Shown piece after piece: positions 6,496-13,594 of a DNA stretch of 13,880 nt. Source of the DNA: Balneolales bacterium (GTDB lineage Bacteria; Bacteroidota; Rhodothermia; Balneolales; HLUCCA01); assembly GCA_022565415.1 (NCBI GenBank), contig JAIUMT010000055.1, positions 1-13,880 of the forward strand, written 5' to 3'. Under the pieces are notes generated by a model. It saw only the letters and a program-made list of their open reading frames with translations. It was not told the origin of the DNA and did not search any database. Both the position numbers and the translations under genes were made by a program. Each line of letters starts with the position of its first letter. The first letter of the stretch is position 1.

Positions 6496-7575
6496 ATGAC
6501 AAAAAAAGCTGAAAAGTCTTTCACGCCTACCGGCTTTGTTTACAAGAGTACAACTCTTCCGGAAGCGACAAAGAAAGATCATAAAAAACTCGGTTTAACC
6601 AACGATGATGTCATCGCGTTATTCCGGGAAATGTTTTTACAACGCCGATTTGAGGAGCGAGCTGCCCAAATGTACCAGAAAGGTAAATTCGGAGGGTTTC
6701 TCCATCTTTACATTGGTCAGGAAGCTATTTCCAGCGCGACAAATTTCGTCCTTCAAGACGATGATGATATTATTACAGCATATCGCGATCACGGATTCGG
6801 TTTGGTTCGCGGAATCTCCGCCAAAGCCGGAATGGCTGAACTATTCGGAAAAGCAACCGGATGTAGCAATGGCAAAGGTGGATCCATGCACTTTTTTAAC
6901 GCCGATCGCCATTTCTGGGGCGGACACGGTATTGTAGGTGCCCACATCCCGGTAGGTGCCGGACTTGCATTCGCAAACAAGTATTTAGACAACGGTCGCA
7001 TTTCCATATCATTCTTTGGCGATGGAGCTGTGGATCAGGGTGCCCTGCACGAAGCATTCAACCTTGCCCAGTTATGGAAGCTACCCGCCATTTTCGTTGT
7101 TGAAAACAACGGATACTCAATGGGAACCGCCGTTGAGCGTCACACGGCTGCTGAAATCTACAAACGAGCGCTGGCTTACGACATGAAATATGAGATTGTC
7201 AACGGCATGGACTTATTCAGCATGATTGAGAAATTGCAGGAAGTGGCAAAAGACGTTCGAGATAACTCAATTCCTTACTTCCTCGAAATCCGAACCTATC
7301 GTTACAAAGGTCACTCCATGAGTGATCCGGGTAACTACCGCACGAAAGAAGAGTTGGATGAATTCAAGGCAATCGATCCAATCGAGCGTCTCAAAACCTA
7401 CATGCTCGACAAAAAAGTCCTTAAGCAGGATGAAATCGATTCCATCATGGATGAGGTAAATAAAGAAGTCCTTGACGCCATAGATTTTGCCGAAGAAAGT
7501 GATTTCCCGGCTGAAGAAGAGCTCTACAAGCACATCTTCTCGGGCGACGAGCTCGTCATCCACGATCATAAATAA
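6496..7575 (+). CDS. pdhA: Pyruvate dehydrogenase E1 component, alpha subunit
   Basis: A thiamine diphosphate enzyme that decarboxylates pyruvate and passes the acetyl group to lipoyl-E2. This is the alpha2beta2-type E1. From ATG 6496 it is 359 residues. The body matches E1 alpha: MFLQRRFEERAAQMYQKGK, then GGHGIVGAHIPVGAGLAF. The TPP/Mg motif runs from GDGAVDQG (GDG at 175-177) to the ENN with Asn204-Asn205. The loop YRYKGHSMSDPG (268-279) corresponds to the regulated loop of mitochondrial E1 alpha. An in-frame ATG at 6433 would add 21 residues, but these run through the leader inverted repeat and do not look like protein, so I prefer 6496; no Shine-Dalgarno site is visible at either. A branched-chain 2-oxoacid E1 is the main alternative; GHSMSDPG and the neighbours favour pyruvate. 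Confidence 0.95.
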   Translation: MTKKAEKSFTPTGFVYKSTTLPEATKKDHKKLGLTNDDVIALFREMFLQRRFEERAAQMYQKGKFGGFLHLYIGQEAISSATNFVLQDDDDIITAYRDHGFGLVRGISAKAGMAELFGKATGCSNGKGGSMHFFNADRHFWGGHGIVGAHIPVGAGLAFANKYLDNGRISISFFGDGAVDQGALHEAFNLAQLWKLPAIFVVENNGYSMGTAVERHTAAEIYKRALAYDMKYEIVNGMDLFSMIEKLQEVAKDVRDNSIPYFLEIRTYRYKGHSMSDPGNYRTKEELDEFKAIDPIERLKTYMLDKKVLKQDEIDSIMDEVNKEVLDAIDFAEESDFPAEEELYKHIFSGDELVIHDHK

Positions 7576-7592
7576 CGTTTTTCAGTTTTAGC

Positions 7593-7597
7593 AGGAG
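7593..7597 (+). promoter_or_regulatory. Ribosome binding site of pdhB
   Basis: AGGAG is placed seven bases before the pdhB ATG at 7605. It is one of the few canonical sites in the window; pdhA and pdhC lack one. This may balance E1 beta output or simply reflect variable use of such sites in this organism. Confidence 0.6.
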
Positions 7598-7604
7598 TAA
7601 ATAA

Positions 7605-8585
7605 ATGCCTCAATTACAATTTGGTGAAGCTATCCGCGAAGCCATGCAAGAAGAAATGCGTCGCGACGAGCGTGTATTTCTGATGGGTGAAGAAGTGGCC
7701 GAGTACGATGGCGCGTATAAAGTTAGTCAGGGGATGCTCGAAGAATTCGGACCAAGACGAATTATCGATACCCCAATTTCTGAATTAGGATTTTCCGGTA
7801 TCGGAGTTGGTGCAGCCATGAATGGTCTGGTACCGATTGTCGAATTCATGACATTCAATTTCTCGCTAGTTGGTGTTGATCAGATTTTGAACAACGCCGC
7901 GAAAATTCGATACATGAGTGGCGGACAAGTAAACATGCCCATCATCTTCCGCGGACCAAACGCGGCGGCGGGTCAGCTTGGCGCAACACACTCTGTCGCT
8001 TTCGAAAGTTTCTTTTCCTATTTCCCGGGGTTGAAAGTTATTTACGCTTCCGAGCCATTTGATGCAAAAGGATTGCTGAAAAGCGCCATCCGTGATGGAA
8101 ATCCTATCATCTTTATGGAATCAGAGCAGATGTACGGCCTAAAAGGCGAAGTTCCTGAAGAAGAGTACCTCATCCCAATCGGAAAAGGCAAAATTAAACG
8201 CGAAGGCGATGATGTAACCTTAGTTGCTCACGGAAAAATGCTTCATGTTGCAAAACAGGCTGCAGAACAACTCGCAAAAGACGGAATCGAATGCGAAATT
8301 ATCGATCCGAGAACGATTAAGCCATTCGACATCGAACTGGTGATTGAATCTATCAAAAAGACAAACCGTTGTGTACTTGTCGACGAATCCCATCCATTTG
8401 GTGGTGTCGCTTCAGAAGTCGGATTTTTAATACAGCGGGATGCATTTGATTATCTGGATGCACCGGTACAACGGGTGACGTTACCCGATGTGCCAGCACC
8501 ATTTGCGCGTAACTTATACGACCTGTGGTTTCCGGATGCAAAACAGATTGTCGAAGCGGTGAAAACCGTAACTTATACCAACTAA
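7605..8585 (+). CDS. pdhB: Pyruvate dehydrogenase E1 component, beta subunit
   Basis: Partner of the alpha subunit, completing the TPP site of E1. At 326 residues it has normal length for a bacterial or mitochondrial-type E1 beta. It begins with the typical EAIREAMQEEMRRDERVFLMGEEV. DTPISELGFSG (55-65) holds Glu60, which activates the TPP aminopyrimidine. His129 in GATHS is the conserved active-site histidine. The C-terminal transketolase domain contains DPRTIKPFD and VLVDESHPFGG, which contact E2. It starts 29 bases after the pdhA stop, with an AGGAG site, so the genes are co-transcribed. The sequence is consistent with pyruvate over branched-chain substrates, though that distinction rests on similarity and context. 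Confidence 0.96.
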   Translation: MPQLQFGEAIREAMQEEMRRDERVFLMGEEVAEYDGAYKVSQGMLEEFGPRRIIDTPISELGFSGIGVGAAMNGLVPIVEFMTFNFSLVGVDQILNNAAKIRYMSGGQVNMPIIFRGPNAAAGQLGATHSVAFESFFSYFPGLKVIYASEPFDAKGLLKSAIRDGNPIIFMESEQMYGLKGEVPEEEYLIPIGKGKIKREGDDVTLVAHGKMLHVAKQAAEQLAKDGIECEIIDPRTIKPFDIELVIESIKKTNRCVLVDESHPFGGVASEVGFLIQRDAFDYLDAPVQRVTLPDVPAPFARNLYDLWFPDAKQIVEAVKTVTYTN

Positions 8586-8613
8586 CAGAATCTAAAACTG
8601 AACCGAATACGCT

Positions 8614-9960
8614 ATGGCTATTGTAATCGACATGCCCAAATTAAGTGACACCATGGAAGAGGGTGTTATCTCTAAGTGGAATATTAAAGAGGGCGACAAA
8701 GTTAAATCAGGCGACATCATCGCTGAGGTAGAAACCGACAAAGCAACCATGGACGTTGAAGCGTTTGATGATGGTACTGTTCTGAAAATTCTTGCCAAAG
8801 AAGGCGAAGCTGTTCCTCTTGGAGGCAAGATGGTTATTCTTGGCGATGAGGGTGAAGACATTAGCGATTTGATTGGTGGCGATTCTGACTCATCTTCTAA
8901 GGCGAAAAAGTCTGATTCTAAGGCAGATAAGTCCGACGACGATAGCGACAAAAAAGCTGATAAGAAATCCGACAAAAAAGACGAAGATTTTGATCCGCTT
9001 TTCGGCGACATCGACGATGATAAAAAAGAAGCCTCATCCGACAAAAAAGAAGCTTCTTCTGATGAAAAAGACGACGAAGATGGTCGTTTGAAAGCTTCTC
9101 CACTCGCTCGTAAAATCGCTGAAGAGCAAGGTGTTAGCCTTTCTCAGGTTAAAGGCAGTGGACCAAACGGACGAATTGTCAAGAAAGATGTCGAGTCGTT
9201 CGACAAGTCTGAGGCTAAGTCAGCCAAGGCTGATTCGCCAAAAGCTGCTCCGTCAATGCCAACGTTTGAAATCTCTACAGAAGACAAAGAAACCAAGATT
9301 TCACAGATGCGGAAAGTTATTGCCAAGCGTTTAGCTGAGAGCAAGTTTACCAATCCGCATTTCTATGAAACCATCGACATCGACATGAAACGAGCGATGG
9401 AAGCTCGCACAGCAATGAATGCAGGTGGCGACGTTAAGATATCTTTCAACGATTTGGTAGTTAAGGCGTGTGCCAAGGCGCTTCGCCTACATCCGGCTAT
9501 GAATAGCTCGTGGTTAGGTGATGTGATTAAGCAGCACGGTGGCGTTCACGTAGCCGTAGCGGTTGCCATTGATGATGGACTGGTCACGCCGGTAATTCGC
9601 AATGCAGACGTCAAAGGATTGGCTCAGATTTCATCTGAAACCAAAGACCTGGCAGGAAGAGCGCGCGACAAGAAACTTCAGCCCGAAGATTGGGAAGGAA
9701 GTACATTCACCATTTCAAATCTGGGCATGTACGGCATCGAAGAATTCACAGCTATTATCAACCCGCCAAACGCTGCAATTCTTGCAGTAGGAGCCATTCG
9801 CGACGTTCCCGTTGTGGAAAATGGTCAGGTTGTTCCCGGAAAGCGCATGAAAGTAACCCTTTCAAGCGATCACCGAGTAGTTGACGGCGCAACATGTGCT
9901 GAATTTCTGAATACTGTTCGGAAGTTCCTCGAGAATCCGACTACCATGCTTGTCTACTAA
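8614..9960 (+). CDS. pdhC: Pyruvate dehydrogenase E2, dihydrolipoamide acetyltransferase
   Basis: Core of the pyruvate dehydrogenase complex: it carries acetyl groups on a lipoyl arm and transfers them to CoA. At 448 residues it has a single lipoyl domain (1-80) with the lipoylated Lys43 in ETDKATM. A peripheral subunit-binding domain follows at about 157-193 (LKASPLARKIAEEQGV, GPNGRIVKKDV), then a catalytic domain from about 225. The catalytic motif SSDHRVVDGA contains His420 and Asp424, and the end LVY is typical. The linker at 90-156 is unusual: almost entirely Lys, Asp, Ser and Glu with one proline, a tandem DKKEASS repeat and a hydrophobic island DFDPLFGDI. Starting 28 bases after pdhB, it closes the operon before a strong terminator. 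No E3 gene is in the window. Confidence 0.96.
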   Translation: MAIVIDMPKLSDTMEEGVISKWNIKEGDKVKSGDIIAEVETDKATMDVEAFDDGTVLKILAKEGEAVPLGGKMVILGDEGEDISDLIGGDSDSSSKAKKSDSKADKSDDDSDKKADKKSDKKDEDFDPLFGDIDDDKKEASSDKKEASSDEKDDEDGRLKASPLARKIAEEQGVSLSQVKGSGPNGRIVKKDVESFDKSEAKSAKADSPKAAPSMPTFEISTEDKETKISQMRKVIAKRLAESKFTNPHFYETIDIDMKRAMEARTAMNAGGDVKISFNDLVVKACAKALRLHPAMNSSWLGDVIKQHGGVHVAVAVAIDDGLVTPVIRNADVKGLAQISSETKDLAGRARDKKLQPEDWEGSTFTISNLGMYGIEEFTAIINPPNAAILAVGAIRDVPVVENGQVVPGKRMKVTLSSDHRVVDGATCAEFLNTVRKFLENPTTMLVY

Positions 9961-9984
9961 GACATCAGAAATATCGAATTCAAT

Positions 9985-10021
9985 AAAGGCTGGTCTGTTA
10001 AGACTGGCCTTTGTTGTTTTT
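9985..10021 (+). terminator. Intrinsic terminator after the pdh operon
   Basis: A 12-base stem (9985-9996 with 10001-10012, AAAGGCTGGTCT against AGACTGGCCTTT, two G-T wobbles) closes on a GTTA loop. It is followed by GTTGTTTTT. It begins 24 bases after the E2 stop codon. This is a textbook Rho-independent terminator for the plus-strand operon. Confidence 0.93.
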
Positions 10022-10048
10022 GGAAGGACATTTTTAAGAAAGTATTCC

Positions 10049-10072
10049 GGCAAACAAGGTTGAAAGTTTGCC
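10049..10072. repeat. 7-bp inverted repeat between pdhC and murB
   Basis: GGCAAAC (10049-10055) and GTTTGCC (10066-10072) flank a 10-base loop. It lies in the convergent gap downstream of murB and could help end murB transcription on the minus strand. No T-run directly follows on either strand, so a terminator role is weak. Confidence 0.4.
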
Positions 10073-10163
10073 TACGATAGATTGATAATGTTGCTGATGT
10101 TTATCGGCTTACTACTAGGAAAAAGCTTTTGATATCGGAAGTCTTAGAAGGTCGCCATATAGC

Positions 10164-11183
10164 CTAAATGATATTCACCTCGGGCTCAAGCATAATTTGG
10201 TATGACTGATATACCTGATGCTGGACCTTCTTAGCCAGAGCGTAGATTTGATGTCCGGTTGCTGAACCATGGTTGACCAAAACGAGAGCCTGTTTAGCAT
10301 GAACGCCGGCATCACCGTCGCGAAAACCTTTCCAACCCAACTGATCAATTAGCCATCCCGCCGGCACTTTAATCTTTCCCGGCGTCGTTAGATAACCCGG
10401 AATCGTGGGATAGGCACTTTTTAGTGTTTCAAAATGGTCGGTTCCTATCTCCGGATTCTTAAAAAAGCTACCTGCATTTCCGATTACAGCCGGATCCGGA
10501 AGCTTACTTTGTCGAATCGCTACAATCGTATTGCTCACATCCAGCGGAGTCGGATTCTCAATATTCTGTTCGGCCAATTTCGCGCGAATATCGCCATACT
10601 CCAATTTCAGATTCGGTTTGGTGCTTAATCGCATCGTTACCGAGACAATCACATACCGTCCTTTTAATTCGGTTTTGAAAACACTGGACCGATACCCGAA
10701 GTTACAATCATCATGAGAAAACGTTTTCAACTCGCCCGAAGCAATATCAAAAGCAATTAACGAATCGAAAACGTCTGTTAACTCAATTCCGTATGCGCCA
10801 ATATTTTGCATAGGAGCTGCGCCAACCAGTCCGGGAATCAAACTTAGGTTTTCGAGTCCGAAATACCCATTTGCCAAACTCCAAACAACCAAATCGTGCC
10901 AGTTCACACCAGCCCCGTCAGTTACCATGATATCATCTGAATTAGAAGGCGATGTTGCCACCGAAATTCCGGGAATGGCCACCTTCACAACCGGAACATC
11001 CGGATTCTGAGTGAACAGAATGTTGCTTCCACCACCCATCACCAGCCATGAATAATTGTCAAACGGCTCAGAATTTCGCAACGAAATCAAATCACGATAA
11101 TCAGTTACTTCCACAAAACTCGAAGCCACTGCATCGATATGAAAAGTATTATAATTCAGAAGTGACTGGTTTTGACGTATCAT
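10164..11183 (-). CDS. murB: UDP-N-acetylmuramate dehydrogenase (UDP-N-acetylenolpyruvoylglucosamine reductase)
   Basis: FAD enzyme that reduces UDP-GlcNAc-enolpyruvate to UDP-MurNAc with NADPH, the second committed step of peptidoglycan precursor synthesis in the cytoplasm. From ATG 11183 it is 339 residues, close to E. coli MurB (342), suggesting the type I form. The start fits the family N-terminus (LLNYNTFHID aligns with a typical NTFGID). FAD binding is shown by VMGGGSNILF (48-57) and by SLIPGLVGAAPMQNIGAYG (114-132). Catalytic residues are Arg165 in GYRSS, Ser239 in NAGSFFKNP and Glu333 in LEPEV. KVPAGWLIDQLGWKG (272-286) is also typical. An in-frame ATG at 11240 would add 19 residues unlike the family. 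It is divergent from rmlA and stands alone on its strand. Confidence 0.97.
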   Translation of the reverse strand: MIRQNQSLLNYNTFHIDAVASSFVEVTDYRDLISLRNSEPFDNYSWLVMGGGSNILFTQNPDVPVVKVAIPGISVATSPSNSDDIMVTDGAGVNWHDLVVWSLANGYFGLENLSLIPGLVGAAPMQNIGAYGIELTDVFDSLIAFDIASGELKTFSHDDCNFGYRSSVFKTELKGRYVIVSVTMRLSTKPNLKLEYGDIRAKLAEQNIENPTPLDVSNTIVAIRQSKLPDPAVIGNAGSFFKNPEIGTDHFETLKSAYPTIPGYLTTPGKIKVPAGWLIDQLGWKGFRDGDAGVHAKQALVLVNHGSATGHQIYALAKKVQHQVYQSYQIMLEPEVNII

Positions 11184-11279
11184 TTGATTCACGGAGCAGG
11201 GTTTAAATAGTGATGAAAATCGGAGTATCAAAAGTACCAAAAAAAAGCAATGGAATCAGTTGATTGTTCCCTTTAGGGT

Positions 11280-11307
11280 TTCAACATAGCAGGTATTTTG
11301 ATATTAT
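11280..11307 (+). promoter_or_regulatory. Candidate promoter for the rml cassette
   Basis: TTCAAC (11280-11285) and TATTAT (11302-11307) are spaced by 16 bases, about 36 bases ahead of the rmlA ATG. The -10 is good and the -35 poor. The location, in the divergent murB/rmlA gap, is where a promoter is expected. Confidence 0.28.
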
Positions 11308-11343
11308 CTTATGAGTAAAAATTCCTAAGCAAACAGCAAATCA

Positions 11344-12054
11344 ATGAAAGGTATCATATTAGCCGGCGGAACAGGTTCCCGACTGTATCCCTTAACTAAA
11401 GTCACGAACAAGCATCTGTTGCCAGTTGGCAGCAAACCCATGATTTTCTATCCAATAGAGCGACTTTTGGAGGTCGGTATTGAAGAAATTCTCATCGTAA
11501 CCGGAACCGATCACATGGGTGATGTTGTGAATCTTCTGGGTTCAGGCAAAGATTTCGGATGCAGGTTCACTTACAAAGTTCAGGACGAAGCCGGTGGAAT
11601 TGCCCAAGCTTTAGGACTTGCCGAAAACTTTGTCGGCGAAGATAGCATGTGCGTGATTTTGGGCGATAACATATTCGATTTCTCGCTGAAAGAGGCAATG
11701 GGTAAATTTTCAGGATCAGGATCTCACATTTTGATTAAAGAAGTTCCCGATCCCAAGCGATACGGAGTGGCCGAATTAAAAGACGACCGCATCGTCGGCA
11801 TCGAAGAAAAGCCCCATAATCCGAAGTCATCATATTGCGTTACAGGAATTTACATGTACGATTCCGACGTTTTTGAGTACATCAAAAATCTAAAACCTTC
11901 GCATCGCGGTGAACTTGAAATCACCGATGTAAACAACTATTACATCGAATCCGATATGATGACGTTCTCTATTTTAGATGGGTGGTGGACCGACGCCGGA
12001 ACCCCGGAATCGTATCGTATTGCCAATGAGCTGGCATATAAGTCGGAAAATTGA
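11344..12054 (+). CDS. rmlA: Glucose-1-phosphate thymidylyltransferase, short form
   Basis: Makes dTDP-glucose from dTTP and glucose-1-phosphate, the first step toward dTDP-L-rhamnose. It has 236 residues. The nucleotide-binding loop is LAGGTGSRLYPLT (6-18), with KHLLPVGSKPMI (23-34) after it. Metal-binding aspartates are Asp108 in ILGDNIF and Asp217 in WWTDAGT. EEKP (154-157) and the VTGIYMYD region (166-173) are also family hallmarks. Enterobacterial RmlA is about 290 residues; this protein lacks the C-terminal helical extension that helps form the allosteric site, as in the short RmlA known from Bacillus anthracis. The stop overlaps the rmlD start by one base. A different sugar-1-phosphate nucleotidyltransferase activity is possible, but rmlD and rmlC next door support dTDP-rhamnose. 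Confidence 0.92.
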   Translation: MKGIILAGGTGSRLYPLTKVTNKHLLPVGSKPMIFYPIERLLEVGIEEILIVTGTDHMGDVVNLLGSGKDFGCRFTYKVQDEAGGIAQALGLAENFVGEDSMCVILGDNIFDFSLKEAMGKFSGSGSHILIKEVPDPKRYGVAELKDDRIVGIEEKPHNPKSSYCVTGIYMYDSDVFEYIKNLKPSHRGELEITDVNNYYIESDMMTFSILDGWWTDAGTPESYRIANELAYKSEN

Positions 12055-12926
12055 TGAAACCACATTATCTGGTAATCGGAGCCGGCGGACAACTCGGCCG
12101 GGAGTTCTGCACCTTTTTCGAACAGCATTCCATTTCGTACACTGGCCTTACCTCCAAAGACCTGGACATTACCGATTCCGACGCTATAGATCACATTTTA
12201 AACTCCATTTTACCAAACGTCGTCATCAATTGTGCCGCATACACGCAAGTAGACAAGGCCGAAGACGACAAAGACCGATGCTTTGCTGTAAACCGTGATG
12301 CTGTTGGAAATCTCGCAACGAATTGTGCTACCAAAAGCATAAAATTAGTGCACTACTCCACCGACTATGTTTTCAGCGGAACAGAAGAAGACCACCTAAC
12401 TTTTCCCGAAGGATACCCAACAAAACAACGTGGTAACCCATCTGGTGTTTACGGTAAGTCGAAATGGGAGGGAGAAGAATTGATTCGGGAGTCGGGAGTA
12501 AACCACCTGATTATTCGCGTAGCTTGGCTATGCGGACAATTTGGTCATAATTTTGTCAAAACCATGATGCGTCTTGGAGCAGAACGCGACGAATTAAACG
12601 TCGTTAGCGATCAGGTCGGAGCGCCGTCATTTGCAAGTCAGGTGGTGGAGCAAACCATGCTTTTGCTGGATAAAGATTCGAATGGAACTCGACATATAGC
12701 AAGCGACGGAGAGATTAGCTGGTTCGATTTAGCGAAAGAAACCATGAAAATCGCAGAACTAAACTGCCGGGTGAATGCCATACGAACGGAGGATTATCCG
12801 ACGAGAGCAGCGCGGCCACGATTTTCAAGATTGGATTGTAGCCAAACGGTGGGAGAAACCAGCAAGCCAATGGGTGACTGGAAACAGCATTTAAAGCAAC
12901 TAATTAAACAAATTAAGCAGAATTGA
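12054..12926 (+). CDS. rmlD: dTDP-4-dehydrorhamnose reductase
   Basis: Short-chain dehydrogenase/reductase that performs the last step of dTDP-L-rhamnose synthesis with NAD(P)H. From ATG 12054 it has 290 residues, normal for RmlD. The dinucleotide loop is VIGAGGQLGREF (7-18). INCAAYTQVDKAE (58-70) and YSTDYVFSG (101-109) are RmlD signatures. The catalytic pair is Tyr133 and Lys137 (VYGKSK). RVAWLCGQFGHNFVKTM (155-171) matches the substrate region, and DQVGAPSFA follows. A TTG at 12051 could also start the frame, but the ATG is the better choice and gives the compact TGATG overlap with rmlA. It is joined to rmlC by the same overlap, so the three are translated as a coupled set. Confidence 0.95.
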   Translation: MKPHYLVIGAGGQLGREFCTFFEQHSISYTGLTSKDLDITDSDAIDHILNSILPNVVINCAAYTQVDKAEDDKDRCFAVNRDAVGNLATNCATKSIKLVHYSTDYVFSGTEEDHLTFPEGYPTKQRGNPSGVYGKSKWEGEELIRESGVNHLIIRVAWLCGQFGHNFVKTMMRLGAERDELNVVSDQVGAPSFASQVVEQTMLLLDKDSNGTRHIASDGEISWFDLAKETMKIAELNCRVNAIRTEDYPTRAARPRFSRLDCSQTVGETSKPMGDWKQHLKQLIKQIKQN

Positions 12927-13483
12927 TGAAGTTAATTGAATCGGGAATTTCGGATGTTTTGGTATTTGAACCAAGGGTTTTTGAAGACAACCGTGGGTAT
13001 TTTATGGAATCGTACCGGCAGGAGTGGTTGCTTGGGAAGGGTGTGGATGTAGAGTTTAAACAGGATAATTTGTCGCGTTCGGGGCGGGGGGTGTTGCGTG
13101 GGTTGCATTATCAGGTAACCAACGCTCAAGCTAAGCTCGTGATGGTAACGCACGGCGAAGTTCTCGATGTAGCGGTCGATATCAGAAAAGGCTCACCCAC
13201 ATTCGGCAAATATGTTACGCAACGCCTCAGCGCCGAAAACAGGCGTATTATGTTCATTCCCGAAGGATTTGCCCACGGATTTTACGTCCTTTCCAACTAT
13301 GCCGACTTTCTGTACAAATGCAGCCGATACTACGATCCGAGTGGCGAACGCGGACTTCATTACGCAGATCCTCAGCTAAATATCGACTGGGGCGCTACCC
13401 AACCAATCCTATCAGAAAAAGATCAGGTATTACCAAGCTTGAAAAATATTAGTTCGGAAGATTTGCCTGAGTATTCTAAATAG
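12926..13483 (+). CDS. rmlC: dTDP-4-dehydrorhamnose 3,5-epimerase
   Basis: Cupin-fold enzyme that epimerises dTDP-4-keto-6-deoxyglucose at C3 and C5 before RmlD reduction. Its 185 residues match the family. Key features are FEDNRGYFMESY (19-30), RGLHYQ with the catalytic His61, Lys71 in AKLV, IPEGFAHGF (111-119), and YKCSRYYDP (130-138) with the active-site tyrosine region. The chosen ATG overlaps the rmlD stop by one base (TGATG). Codon usage changes abruptly near codon 65 (about 13118): the first part is almost free of C-ending codons, while the rest uses them often. The protein itself is intact with no missing residues. The third pathway enzyme, RmlB (4,6-dehydratase), is not in the window. 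Confidence 0.95.
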   Translation: MKLIESGISDVLVFEPRVFEDNRGYFMESYRQEWLLGKGVDVEFKQDNLSRSGRGVLRGLHYQVTNAQAKLVMVTHGEVLDVAVDIRKGSPTFGKYVTQRLSAENRRIMFIPEGFAHGFYVLSNYADFLYKCSRYYDPSGERGLHYADPQLNIDWGATQPILSEKDQVLPSLKNISSEDLPEYSK

Positions 13484-13594
13484 TATAACATTCTTTGGTT
13501 AATTTAGTATAGTACACTTAGACCACTCTTTTGTGGTAATGAGTAAATTAATTACTCGATATTCTGCTATAAATACAATTCTCCAAAAGTTGTT
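13484..13594 (+). promoter_or_regulatory. Intergenic region with two small inverted repeats
   Basis: ACCAC/GTGGT (13522-13526 and 13533-13537) and GAGTAA/TTACTC (13541-13546 and 13552-13557) sit in tandem in this AT-rich gap. Neither is followed by a T-tract. They may weakly terminate the rml operon or regulate the next gene. I could not assign a promoter. Confidence 0.25.

Noticed and set aside
8592..9044. Ser-rich antisense frame of 150 codons over the E2 lipoyl domain and linker
   Set aside because: Its Ser/Leu/Phe richness is the mirror of the Asp/Lys/Ser codons of the E2 linker; the sense frame is certain.
9862..10053. Minus-strand frame overlapping the end of E2
   Set aside because: It runs through the intrinsic terminator stem and the E2 active-site codons, with no family resemblance.
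11184..11240. N-terminal extension of murB
   Set aside because: MurB normally starts close to the NTF motif; the extension is not family-like and reaches into the divergent promoter region.
13522..13557. Two small hairpins after rmlC as an intrinsic terminator
   Set aside because: Stems are only 5-6 bases and no T-tract follows, so I list the region only as intergenic.
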